The notes below the pieces were generated by a model that was not told where the DNA came from, did not search any database, and saw only the letters and a list, made by a program, of their open reading frames with translations. Position numbers and translations under genes: made by a program. A DNA stretch of 60,724 nucleotides from an uncultured Alphaproteobacteria bacterium (GTDB taxonomy: Bacteria; Pseudomonadota; Alphaproteobacteria; RF32; CAG-239). Below are positions 11,301-18,971 of this stretch, one piece after another. Where the stretch lies: NCBI GenBank assembly GCA_944392865.1, contig CALXYD010000004.1:1-60724 (forward strand), written 5' to 3'. Within the stretch, counting starts at the first letter, position 1; each line of letters starts with the position of its first letter.

Positions 11301-14300
11301 CGTTTTCATCAACATAGCCTATCGTATTGCCGTTAAAATCTTTAACAGAGCCGTCTTCGTCTATGTAACCGATAATATTGCCATCTTTATCATAAGCCAG
11401 ATTTTTTGCGTCACCGACACTTCCGATTATCTTGCCATCGACTCCGACAATATTTCCATCCTTGTCAACAACGCCTATGACATTGCCATTCTCGTCAATT
11501 ACCCGGCCATTCTCATCAACATAGCCAATAATATTGCCGTCTTTATCATACGCAAGTTTATGCTCCAATCCGGCTTTACCGATAATATTGCCGTCTTTAT
11601 CAACAATATTTCCGTCTTTATCAAGTTTACCGATAATATTTCCCTTAAAATCTTTAACCGTTCCATCCGGCTCAATATACCCGATGACTTTACCATTCTT
11701 ATCCAGAGCCAGTCGCCGCCCTTCGCCAATTTTACCGATAATTTCTCCATTAGCGCCGATGACATTACCATCTTTGTCGACATAGCCGACAACTTTTCCA
11801 TCCGGACCAATAACATTACCGTTTTCATCAACATAGCCGATAACGTTACCGTTTTTATCATAAGCAAGCTTTACGCTTTTACAAGCGGTGCAGATTATTT
11901 CGCCGACGGCAATAACTTCGCCTTTTTCGTTAACATAGCCAATGAGTTTGTTTTCTTTATCATAGGCAAAATTATTTGCCTTCATAAAGCCGATATGCTC
12001 GTTGCCATTGTTACGCAGCGTTTTATTATCCTTATCCAACCGCCCGATAATATTATGTTTGGCGGCTAAAACATTGCCTTTTGCGTCAACAAGTCCGATG
12101 ACTTTGTTTTCATTTCCGCGAACATAGTTTTTATCATCAACATAACCGATTATCATTTTGTCGGCGTTACTGACGACATTTAACATCACACCGGTTTTGC
12201 CAGCCAAGCGGCCGCGGGAATCGATAATATCCGTCCCTTTTCTCTGTCCTATAACCTTTCCAGAAAAGTCTTTAACAACATTTTTATCGTCAACATAACC
12301 TATTATTCCCTTTCCTTGCGTGCCATAGGCAACTCTTTTGCGAATACACGTCCTGCCGATTTTTTTGTCGCCGGCTTTGATTATATTGCCATTTTTATCA
12401 ACAAAGCCGATTATATTTCCTTTTTCATCTTTTACCCGCCCGTGTTCGTCAATATAACCGATAACATTGCCATTTTTATCCATCGCGACTCGATTGAAAT
12501 CCCCGGCTTTACCAATAATCCGCCCTTTGGTATCAACAATAGTCCCGTCTGCGGTCATTTTACCGATTAAGTTGCCTTTGAAGTCTTTAACCGTGCCATC
12601 CGGCGTCACATATCCTATAACATTGCCGTCTTTGTCATACGCCAAGCGCTTATAATTGCCGGCGCTCCCCAGAACTTCTCCGCTAGAGGCTATGATATTG
12701 CCGTTTTTATCAACCACGCCGATGATTTTGCCATCACAGTCAATAACTCTCTTTTTATCATCTATATATCCGATAAACACACCTTTGGAATTAAAGGCTA
12801 TTTCCTTTGTCTCTCCGACTTTGCCGATGACTTTGCCGCTTTTATCTACAACGTTGCCATTTTTATCGGCTGTACCCAAAGTTACGCCGCCGCACCCCTT
12901 AACAGTACCGTCAGAATCGACGTATCCGATAAATTTACCATTCAAATCATACGCCAACGGACGCGATGTTCCTGCTTTGCCGATTACTTTTCCGTTTGTA
13001 CCGATAATTTTCCCGTCGGCATCAACAAACCCTAACAGCTTTCCGTCCTTGCCGATAACGCGCCCATTTTCATCAACAATACCGATAACATTGCCGTTTT
13101 TATCATACGCCAATGTTGCATAATCGCCGGCTTTGCCTATTTTACGGCCGTTTTTATCAATAATTTCGCCTTTATCGTTGACCTTACCGATGATATTGCC
13201 CTCAAAATCAACAACGTTTCCGTTGTCATCTATGTAACCTATCGGTTTACCGTCTTTTCCTAAAGCAATCCGCTTACGGGCAACGCCGCTCTTGTCCTGT
13301 CCGGCTTCAATTATGTTGCCGTTTTCATCTACGGTTCCTATCAGCTTGCCATTTTTATCAAATACCCGCCCCTGCTCGTCTATGTAGCCGATTACTTTGC
13401 CATTTTTATCTAATGCCAAGCGACGGGTGGCGCCAGCTTTGCCAATTATTTTTCCGTTTTTATCAATGATATTTCCGTCTTTATCAACTTTGCCGATAAT
13501 GTTTCCGTCAAAATCCCTGACTGTTCCGTCCTTGTCAATATATCCGATAACATTGCCGTCTTTGTCCAAAGCCAAACGCCGACTGGCGCCGACTTTGCCG
13601 ATAACTTTCGGTTTATTTCCGTCTTTGGAAAACTTTACAACTTTACCATTTTCATCAATGTAACCGATGGCTTTGCCGTCTTTATCATAAACAATTTTCC
13701 GACTCTCGCCGTTTGCACCGATTTTTTCTTCTTCAACGCGGTAAACATTGCCGTTTTCATCAACATAGCCAACAATATTTCCGTCTTTATCCACCACGCT
13801 GTTATCCGGCATAACAACCCCAAGAACATTGCCGTTTTCATCAACAACGATATTTCCGGAAGACGTTACTTTTCCGATAACATTGCCGTTTTCATCCACG
13901 ACTTCGCCGTTTTCATTCAACCGGCCAATTACTTTTTTGGGGTCATTTATATCAACAACCGTTCCGTCAGGTAAAACGCGGCCAATAATTTTTCCGTTTT
14001 CATCATATACGAATCCGGCTTCTACGGCTTTGCCGATAACTTCGCCTTTGCTATTGACGATTGTCCCGTCCGGTAATGCTTTTCCGATAACTTCCCCTTG
14101 CAGGTCAACAACCGTTCCGTCTGTTTTGACATATCCGATAATGTTTCCGTCTTTATCATAGGCTAATTTCATATTTTGGGCAACACCGATGATATTTCCG
14201 TCTGCGTCAACAATCAGGCCGTCTTCATTAACTCTACCGATAATGTTGCCGTCTTTATCATGCACATTTCCGGCTTCATCAATATAGCCGATAATTTCTC

Positions 14301-14982
14301 CGTTCGGCCCGATAGCTAACCGATGCGCACCGACACCGCCGCTACCAATGGCGCACCCCGACGAAGCATCACATATCTGTTGAGAATCATCGGGAAATAC
14401 CGCACTACCTTTAATACTGACTTCTTCTGATTTTGCGCTTGATTCATCTAATCTTGTTTCATACCAGATAATTTTGAAATTGTTTTGCACATTGCCGGGG
14501 AAATGCGGCGTCCAGGAGATCAGCACATTACACGTTTCATCACCGCGCAAATCGCGATTGCGGCACTTATCCCTGAACTCAAAACCGTCTTCCGTTTCTT
14601 CTACCAATTCAACCCGGACAATATGGATACTTTCGCTGCCATCCGTACCGATAGTCAAAACACTCTGATTTTGCGTGTCTACGCCCAAAATAAACCGATT
14701 CATATTTATTTGCGAAGGCGTTACTTTTATGGGTTTTGCTCTTTCGGTAAAACCGGTTTCTTCCGTTTCTATAATTACAGGCTCTTCGGCAATAGACACA
14801 TCCGGAAGAATATCTTGATTTTCCACAAAATCCGGGGTGTTTTCTTCCGGGTTATACTGCTTAACTTCGGTGGAGATAATCAATAACCCAAACAGGAAGA
14901 AAAGCCCGGAAATAATTCCGATTATCAGAATTATCTTTCGGGTTTTTCTTTCATATTCTTCAAAACGGGTATTTTCGTTCAT
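8389..14982 (-). CDS. Giant membrane-anchored repeat protein, likely inner-membrane half of a divided VirB10/DotG
   Basis: About 2197 residues. A short cytoplasmic head is followed by one membrane helix (about 20-43) and a compact beta-rich periplasmic domain (about 85-205). That domain has C-N-V-L-I-S-W-T-P-H-F-P-G, resembling an ASH/MSP Ig-like fold. The rest is repeats based on D-K-D-G-N-I-I-G-Y-V-D-E-N-G-N-V. These are regular from about 220 to 1570 and degenerate to the C-terminus. There is no VirB10 domain; that is in the next gene. N-in, C-periplasm topology and gene position match the N-terminal part of VirB10, DotG or CagY. The ATG at 14982 is chosen because it forms an ATGA overlap with the virB9 stop; a TTG at 15003 would add seven residues. 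The repeats resemble DUF3659-like 'DENGNVIG' repeats (recognition from memory). Confidence 0.8.
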   Translation of the reverse strand: MNENTRFEEYERKTRKIILIIGIISGLFFLFGLLIISTEVKQYNPEENTPDFVENQDILPDVSIAEEPVIIETEETGFTERAKPIKVTPSQINMNRFILGVDTQNQSVLTIGTDGSESIHIVRVELVEETEDGFEFRDKCRNRDLRGDETCNVLISWTPHFPGNVQNNFKIIWYETRLDESSAKSEEVSIKGSAVFPDDSQQICDASSGCAIGSGGVGAHRLAIGPNGEIIGYIDEAGNVHDKDGNIIGRVNEDGLIVDADGNIIGVAQNMKLAYDKDGNIIGYVKTDGTVVDLQGEVIGKALPDGTIVNSKGEVIGKAVEAGFVYDENGKIIGRVLPDGTVVDINDPKKVIGRLNENGEVVDENGNVIGKVTSSGNIVVDENGNVLGVVMPDNSVVDKDGNIVGYVDENGNVYRVEEEKIGANGESRKIVYDKDGKAIGYIDENGKVVKFSKDGNKPKVIGKVGASRRLALDKDGNVIGYIDKDGTVRDFDGNIIGKVDKDGNIIDKNGKIIGKAGATRRLALDKNGKVIGYIDEQGRVFDKNGKLIGTVDENGNIIEAGQDKSGVARKRIALGKDGKPIGYIDDNGNVVDFEGNIIGKVNDKGEIIDKNGRKIGKAGDYATLAYDKNGNVIGIVDENGRVIGKDGKLLGFVDADGKIIGTNGKVIGKAGTSRPLAYDLNGKFIGYVDSDGTVKGCGGVTLGTADKNGNVVDKSGKVIGKVGETKEIAFNSKGVFIGYIDDKKRVIDCDGKIIGVVDKNGNIIASSGEVLGSAGNYKRLAYDKDGNVIGYVTPDGTVKDFKGNLIGKMTADGTIVDTKGRIIGKAGDFNRVAMDKNGNVIGYIDEHGRVKDEKGNIIGFVDKNGNIIKAGDKKIGRTCIRKRVAYGTQGKGIIGYVDDKNVVKDFSGKVIGQRKGTDIIDSRGRLAGKTGVMLNVVSNADKMIIGYVDDKNYVRGNENKVIGLVDAKGNVLAAKHNIIGRLDKDNKTLRNNGNEHIGFMKANNFAYDKENKLIGYVNEKGEVIAVGEIICTACKSVKLAYDKNGNVIGYVDENGNVIGPDGKVVGYVDKDGNVIGANGEIIGKIGEGRRLALDKNGKVIGYIEPDGTVKDFKGNIIGKLDKDGNIVDKDGNIIGKAGLEHKLAYDKDGNIIGYVDENGRVIDENGNVIGVVDKDGNIVGVDGKIIGSVGDAKNLAYDKDGNIIGYIDEDGSVKDFNGNTIGYVDENGNILNNTGEIIGTAGKVGRLAYDKDGNVIGYVDEDGNVRDFNGNIIGKANPDGTITDQYGRVIGKVGKMAELAVDENGNVIGYIGEDGNVYKENGELLGFVDENGNIVGLTGEVLGKADIKKRLALDENGNVIGYIDDDGTVRDFNGNLIGYLGEDGTIHDKDGNIIGKAGDMAKVVVDENGNIIGYVDDKGRVIGNDGKTIGFVAADGTVYGTDGEVIGRLAEDGDGNLQVVRRRAILDENGNVIGYVDENGIAYDLNGKVIGKLQEDGTIKDANGNIIGRIGDYTEFTIDENGRVVGTVGGYANLAVDENGNVIGYVGADGKVYNADGLVIGYLDEEGNVITSRGIKIGAVIKKDMIPMSPNGYSLGAINNRGEVVNNKNEVIGKVLPSSLIRTAEGDNIIGKTVIGGLAVGWGCKQLGYVDRDARVKKDGQNTEYRMLFDRSIVDSNGDYAGDIAKIGWVRDEKCNIIGKAGQDGYVRNNDGGYVGCVNPDGSVLNPDGKVVGKVHEPAYALYYNGEMMGIVGNDGIVKSGNTAVGCANFEGEILNKDGFIIGEVVDKTQAYTLEGEFVNNLSPFGYDSTAVIPNTKILLGSLLVNPKKEIKGVLLPEKNIIVDANGKVIGHMFADGYVYNQQGIAVDKFVYDGSGFYARKTGRLLPKGNVVDMNGNYIGLVNDNGKVIDVLGTELGQIDAKGRMFDEKGNYKGGIVRTGVGIGYDGSYLGYVSKKGTVIDVDGNLSGYVGADGHVLNKNKQLVGEVIEENIVIDVQGNVKGYLNALGDIIGIDDKIETTVLPGGASNKNYSVLKRGVILNYSGHVIGQVAPDGSIISTDNQPIGRILSTGQAVNNKGVLIGEIIEGDIIISDEDKVIGYINAEGKALNFEHSVIGKVISSNLVVDNNGKIMGHTYKIGANILGNDGKYFGRLAPDGRVLSLTNGRIGYLKSNGSYVNGKNQVAGYVLDEVAQNRRN
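10270..14330 (-). repeat. Tandem coding repeat array, about 25 units of about 50-55 codons
   Basis: Within the giant membrane-anchored gene, about 25 super-repeats follow one another. Each starts with a sequence like L-A-Y-D-K-D-G-N-I-I-G-Y-V-D-E-N-G and holds three sub-repeats of about 19, 17 and 16 residues, so the DNA period is roughly 150-160 bases. Some units are shortened or diverged (for example those coded near 12000-12350). The best-conserved units lie around 11050-11900. The central units are similar enough for homologous recombination to change copy number. From 10270 to 8400 the same motif continues in degenerate form. Confidence 0.9.
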
Positions 14983-17051
14983 TGCACTCTGACCACGCTG
15001 CAAAAGATTCCGTTACGTCCTAACTGGCTGCAGATATTATCTCCTTCCTCCAACGATTTGACCGGCCCTACGCGAAGGTGAAAGACCTCTTTTCCTTGTC
15101 CGTCGGCGGGCGTATCTACGGAATAGAACGGTTGGTATCTGCCAATTGTAGCCGAGTAATTTTTGGAAATATCGTTCCATAATTTTTCCAGATTATTGAC
15201 ATCCTCGTCCGTTCCCAATTCAATAGATATATTGCTGTCATTTACACTTTCAAAAACTTTCCCGTTACGAAATTCTTTCAGAAGTTCTTCCATTTCGGCA
15301 GTTAAGACCGTATTACCACCCTCAATATCTTCTTTAGGCGTAATCAATATCGGGCTGGAGTTATTTACAGAACCACCCATGGTTGGCGTATTGCTATTCG
15401 GCACGTTCGCAACATTATTTGTTGTTGCGGCGTGAGGCTGTTGAGTGTTGCCGCTTTTATTACCACTACCGGCAGATATGCCGTTTGCCCCACTCCCGGC
15501 TGAAGTTTCCGTTTGCGTATTTGTCGGAGCGGAAGGAATATTTATTCCCGGCGCCGGAGCAACAACCGGTGCAACTTTAGGCATAGAGTTAAGCATTGTT
15601 TCATCATTAAGGCTTGCGGAAGCAGCCGATTGCCCCATTGTCTTTGCGCCATTGCCTACACTATTTCCAACATTATTTCCATTAGCGCCTGCGTTATTGT
15701 ATCCGCCGTTGACAACATTGTTTCCTCCCTGGTTGTCGTTATTTTGCCTGAAATTTCCATTTCTCATGCCTGAATTATTTGCCGGCGGCACGGCACGTTG
15801 GCCGCTGATTATATCTTCATAACTTAATCCGCTATCTTCCGTTGCCGATCTGTTTGATGAACCGGCAAACGTATTATTGCCAAAGAAACCGACATTTGAG
15901 GATGAGCCTTTGCCTGATGCTTGTCCGCTATGACCATTTGTTCCGCCGACACCATAAACATCTTCATATTCGCCATCCGAACCATCTCCGGGTTGCGAGG
16001 CATAGGCATTTTGTAAATCCCATTCGTTTGTTTTGGCATAAATCGTATTTTCCAACCCATCCGAATCGGCGCGACGCAATTTTAAGCAGACAATTCTCTT
16101 TCCGCTACGCAACACCATATCCCCCATACCTTCAACAATTATCAGACGGTTATTGGGGCCGGCGGTGCGGAAACCTACCGGTGTTTCGGAACGTTCAACA
16201 ATCAGGGTTACAATCGGGCGCTGAATAGCCGTCAAAGCTTTATCGCCCAAGTCTATATAGGTAAATATGTTATCACGCCAAACACGTTCCGGGGCTATGA
16301 TTATATCGTCCGGATTTGGGACATACACTTCTATATCAAAACGGAATTTTGTCGGGTCAACAGGGATTTTTTCAATCCAGTCCTCTTTTTGAAGATTGCG
16401 CGTAAAGGTAGCATCTTCGCTACTTCCATCTGCGCTGTAATCGTTTGCGTTAAGATGACCGCCTCCGGCTCCTCCGCCCATGACGTCGGAAATTCCACCG
16501 CGTTTTTTTACAACCTCTATATCAATTATTGCATTAGTAATTCTGTCGGTATTAACAGTTTCGCTTTGAACATAGAACACATATTTGTTCCCGGAGCGAC
16601 CGAAGACAATCATATTGGTATCAACGCCGACAAACTGCGACGAATCAGGATAAACCAACAGGCTGGACGGCCCTTGTATTTCCGCGTTAAATGATTGGCC
16701 ATCACCGATATATACATTTTCAATTACTTCCCAACTCGGAAAATTGATGAGCGTATACATTCCTTCACGCACTCTTACCGGCAGAACAAGATCAGGCGTC
16801 CAATAATATTTGGTATATCCCGGCCGTGTCTGCCCTTCACCCATGTGTTGCAAAGGGTCTTTCCATGCGCTTTGCATCATTCCCAACGACCCCACGCCGC
16901 CTAAATAATTCAAATTTGTTGCCGCATAATTCCCCTGGCTCTGGTCAGCATTTTGATCCAGATTATCCTTAGTAACTTGCGCCAGAGCCACGTTTGCAAC
17001 CAGAACAGAAGCCAGAACCGTCAGAAAAAAGATATTCGCTATTTTTACCAT
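14979..17051 (-). CDS. virB9: VirB9/TrbG/CagX-like outer-membrane complex protein with C-terminal SPOR domain
   Basis: A 690-residue exported protein. It has a signal peptide at 1-24 (N-V-A-L-A cleavage). A VirB9 N-domain at about 85-190 contains L-P-V-R-V-R-E-G-M-Y-T, T-N-M-I-V-F-G-R and K-Y-V-F-Y-V. A VirB9 C-domain at about 255-330 contains P-E-R-V-W-R-D-N-I-F-T-Y-I-D-L and L-R-S-G-K-R-I-V. A long Asn/Gly/Ser-rich linker (about 350-580) leads to a C-terminal SPOR-like domain (about 600-690, with H-L-R-V-G-P-V-K-S-L-E-E and I-F-C-S-V-V-R-V). VirB9 pairs with VirB7 and VirB10 in the outer-membrane core; usual VirB9 is about 300 residues, so this one is greatly enlarged. The SPOR domain would bind peptidoglycan stripped of stem peptides. 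It overlaps the next gene by ATGA. Confidence 0.88.
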   Translation of the reverse strand: MVKIANIFFLTVLASVLVANVALAQVTKDNLDQNADQSQGNYAATNLNYLGGVGSLGMMQSAWKDPLQHMGEGQTRPGYTKYYWTPDLVLPVRVREGMYTLINFPSWEVIENVYIGDGQSFNAEIQGPSSLLVYPDSSQFVGVDTNMIVFGRSGNKYVFYVQSETVNTDRITNAIIDIEVVKKRGGISDVMGGGAGGGHLNANDYSADGSSEDATFTRNLQKEDWIEKIPVDPTKFRFDIEVYVPNPDDIIIAPERVWRDNIFTYIDLGDKALTAIQRPIVTLIVERSETPVGFRTAGPNNRLIIVEGMGDMVLRSGKRIVCLKLRRADSDGLENTIYAKTNEWDLQNAYASQPGDGSDGEYEDVYGVGGTNGHSGQASGKGSSSNVGFFGNNTFAGSSNRSATEDSGLSYEDIISGQRAVPPANNSGMRNGNFRQNNDNQGGNNVVNGGYNNAGANGNNVGNSVGNGAKTMGQSAASASLNDETMLNSMPKVAPVVAPAPGINIPSAPTNTQTETSAGSGANGISAGSGNKSGNTQQPHAATTNNVANVPNSNTPTMGGSVNNSSPILITPKEDIEGGNTVLTAEMEELLKEFRNGKVFESVNDSNISIELGTDEDVNNLEKLWNDISKNYSATIGRYQPFYSVDTPADGQGKEVFHLRVGPVKSLEEGDNICSQLGRNGIFCSVVRVQ

Positions 17052-17069
17052 AATGCCTATCCCAAAGCG

Positions 17070-17840
17070 TTAATTTGTTTTACGTTCAACCTGTCTGTAA
17101 TCCAACACCGTGAACCCCAGCGGATTTTTCAAGCGTTCGCCGAATCTTACCTTTTTGGCGCGATACATTATCTTTACAGAAGCTACCCAAACACTCAATC
17201 GCGGCGTTTCATATTCCGGCATCATATCTTCCACCCTAAATTCCACCTGCCACCAGGTTTCGCCCTTAGCACCGCCAACTTCGGTTACTGATGATATTTT
17301 TATATTACGCGTTATATTATGTTTTCTTATCAACTCCAACGCCGCATCGGCAAAATTTTTACGAAAGCTGTCATACACGCCGGTTGATGACATTTCTTGT
17401 ATCGTGCTGCCGGTTCCCCATCTTCTTTCCATCTCATCAATATCGTTTACGAGCGTATTGCGGAGCAAGATGTATTCACGCACAAATATCTCGGTCAAAT
17501 ATTTATGGTCGTAAATATTTTTTACCGGTTCAATTCTGTATATCTGGTCTTTTTTATCAGAAAAGCTGAACAAATACGGTTCAACACGGTAAAGCGGCAT
17601 AATAGCAAAAATAACGTAGGTCAAAATAAGATTGCAACACATACTCACGGCAAAGATGATTGCAAAAGCACGCGCCGTCCACAAATATCTCTTCTCCGTT
17701 GAGTTCTCTACCACGACATCTGCGTTGCGGCGGCGCTGAGCCCGCGCAGCGGCACCTGCCGGAGATGTCGGATGTCCGCCTTTTCCCTCAAGCAGCAGTT
17801 TTTTTGTTTTATCTGAAGATATTTGTTCCTGTCCGGCCAT
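17070..17840 (-). CDS. virB8: VirB8-like inner-membrane protein (second copy)
   Basis: A 256-residue bitopic protein. The cytoplasmic N-terminus (about 60 residues, basic) is followed by one membrane helix (about 64-88) and a periplasmic NTF2-like domain. The domain ends with the VirB8 signature R-L-K-N-P-L-G-F-T-V-L-D-Y-R near residues 237-250. VirB8 (DotI in type IVB systems) nucleates the inner-membrane complex and contacts VirB9 and VirB10. It is paralogous to the gene at 18190-18948, sharing the N-P-L-G-F-x-V end and an E-Y-I-L-L-R-N-T/Q-Y-V-E-L-R-N-T motif. It lies 18 bases before virB9. AGAGGG precedes the ATG. Confidence 0.88.
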   Translation of the reverse strand: MAGQEQISSDKTKKLLLEGKGGHPTSPAGAAARAQRRRNADVVVENSTEKRYLWTARAFAIIFAVSMCCNLILTYVIFAIMPLYRVEPYLFSFSDKKDQIYRIEPVKNIYDHKYLTEIFVREYILLRNTLVNDIDEMERRWGTGSTIQEMSSTGVYDSFRKNFADAALELIRKHNITRNIKISSVTEVGGAKGETWWQVEFRVEDMMPEYETPRLSVWVASVKIMYRAKKVRFGERLKNPLGFTVLDYRQVERKTN

Positions 17841-17856
17841 TTATCTGCCCTCTTTT

Positions 17857-18045
17857 CTAGCTCAGAGCCACAAACCAATCCGGCAGAGTTTTAGGCAATT
17901 CAACCTCTATACAGGCGCACGGCGACAGTTTTAATTCATATACATCCTTACCAATTCCGACAGGTTCCGGCTCATAATAATCGCCAATCAAACTGCAAGC
18001 GGCTAAAACAACTACGGCGAAAGCCAAAATTAAAGCTTTATACAT
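17857..18045 (-). CDS. Small lipoprotein, VirB7-like by position
   Basis: A 62-residue protein with a lipoprotein signal peptide and lipobox L-A-A-C (Cys16). The mature part of about 47 residues contains the pair C-A-C and ends in L-P-K-T-L-P-D-W-F-V-A-L-S. VirB7 proteins are short outer-membrane lipoproteins that anchor the VirB9-VirB10 ring, often by disulfide or hydrophobic contacts. The size, lipobox and location between the two virB8 genes and just upstream of virB9 all fit. There is no sequence signature that proves it, so the VirB7 role is inferred. GAGGGG lies before the ATG. Confidence 0.7.
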   Translation of the reverse strand: MYKALILAFAVVVLAACSLIGDYYEPEPVGIGKDVYELKLSPCACIEVELPKTLPDWFVALS

Positions 18046-18189
18046 AATACCCCTCTCTTTTAAATATTCTTTCTTTATATATTTAAATCTTTTAATTTTA
18101 AAAGTCTAACGAGAAAACAAATTGCCGCCACTTATCAACAGGCTATATTGTTTGTGAGGAGATTATATCAGAGCAATGCTTAATATTGA
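18046..18189 (-). other. 144-base AT-rich spacer between virB8 and the VirB7-like gene
   Basis: One of the larger gaps inside the otherwise tightly packed T4SS cluster. On the minus strand it contains a TATAAT hexamer (about 18162-18167) without a convincing -35 box, and an AT-rich inverted repeat around 18085-18105 (ACTTTTAAAATTAAAAG on the minus strand). An internal promoter for the B7-B8-B9-B10-B11 half is possible but not demonstrated. No gene or RNA is recognisable here. Confidence 0.4.
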
Positions 18190-18948
18190 TTAAATGTCTA
18201 TTTCACTTTGGAAATAACTGTAAACGACAAAACCCAACGGATTTAACAGGCGACGGTAGGCCGTCCTGCGCCCGGGATCAACATAGCCACGAATATTCGC
18301 CGTCCAATACCTTTCCGTGATAACCGGCGTTACATCGCTCTTTCGGCTTATAAAATCGCTTTTAAATGTGTAGTCATAGGTTTTAAATTCTATCTTCCAG
18401 GTATTACTTTTTTCACCGCCGGTTCGTTCCACCGAAAGGATTTCCACCGAGCGGCTTGAATTATTTTCGGTCATTTCTTTTTGCAACAGCGGATAGACTT
18501 TTTCAAATTCTTTATACACATCATAGGTTGACAGATAGGATACAAGACCACCCCACAGCCAGCGATTGTTCATTTCCCTTTCGTCTTTAATATAAGTGTT
18601 GCGGAGCTCAACATATTGTTTCATAAAATTGACCATCATCTGCTCACGCGACTCCATCCAATGGTTAATATACTCCCTTTTTACAATGGATTTGGAATCG
18701 GATAGCACCACATACATCTGCGGATCAATCATTATTTCCGGTGCCAGTTTTTGAATAGCAAATGTTGTGCAGACGCCATATAAAAGGGAGCAAGTCGCAA
18801 GCAAGGCCATCAATCTCGCAATCCATTTATAGTAAACCATTTTTGCCCGACGTACTTCTACCACATCTTCGGTAATAAACTCCGGGGCTTCCCTTGTCTT
18901 TCCTTTATCGGTCAGACGGAGAATTTTCTGGTTTGCGATATTTGCCAT
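18190..18948 (-). CDS. virB8: VirB8-like inner-membrane protein (first copy)
   Basis: A 252-residue bitopic protein with a basic cytoplasmic N-terminus (1-38), a membrane helix (about 40-65) and a periplasmic domain ending in R-L-L-N-P-L-G-F-V-V-Y-S-Y-F, the VirB8 family end motif. The layout is the same as in the second VirB8 copy at 17070-17840, indicating an old duplication. It lies 23 bases after the 1853-residue gene. Paired VirB8-type proteins also occur as DotI/DotJ in type IVB systems. Here, however, both copies keep a full periplasmic domain. Confidence 0.86.
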   Translation of the reverse strand: MANIANQKILRLTDKGKTREAPEFITEDVVEVRRAKMVYYKWIARLMALLATCSLLYGVCTTFAIQKLAPEIMIDPQMYVVLSDSKSIVKREYINHWMESREQMMVNFMKQYVELRNTYIKDEREMNNRWLWGGLVSYLSTYDVYKEFEKVYPLLQKEMTENNSSRSVEILSVERTGGEKSNTWKIEFKTYDYTFKSDFISRKSDVTPVITERYWTANIRGYVDPGRRTAYRRLLNPLGFVVYSYFQSEIDI

Positions 18949-18971
18949 TGCCTGCGCTTATGCTCCTTTTT

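Noticed and set aside
11128..12069. Long plus-strand open frame (313 codons) opposite the giant repeat gene
   Set aside because: It is the antisense image of the periodic repeat DNA; no ribosome site, and its amino acid pattern simply mirrors the repeat.
10270..14330. CRISPR-like or satellite repeat
   Set aside because: The roughly 156-base period stays in frame and encodes a conserved protein motif; there are no unique spacers or cas genes.
8389..14330. Calcium-binding RTX or EF-hand repeats
   Set aside because: D-x-D-G is frequent, but neither the nonapeptide RTX spacing nor a full EF-hand loop with the position-12 Glu is kept.
14979..15003. TTG start at 15003 for the giant anchor protein
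   Set aside because: The ATG at 14982 forms an ATGA overlap with the virB9 stop, a common coupling, and the extra seven residues add nothing recognisable.
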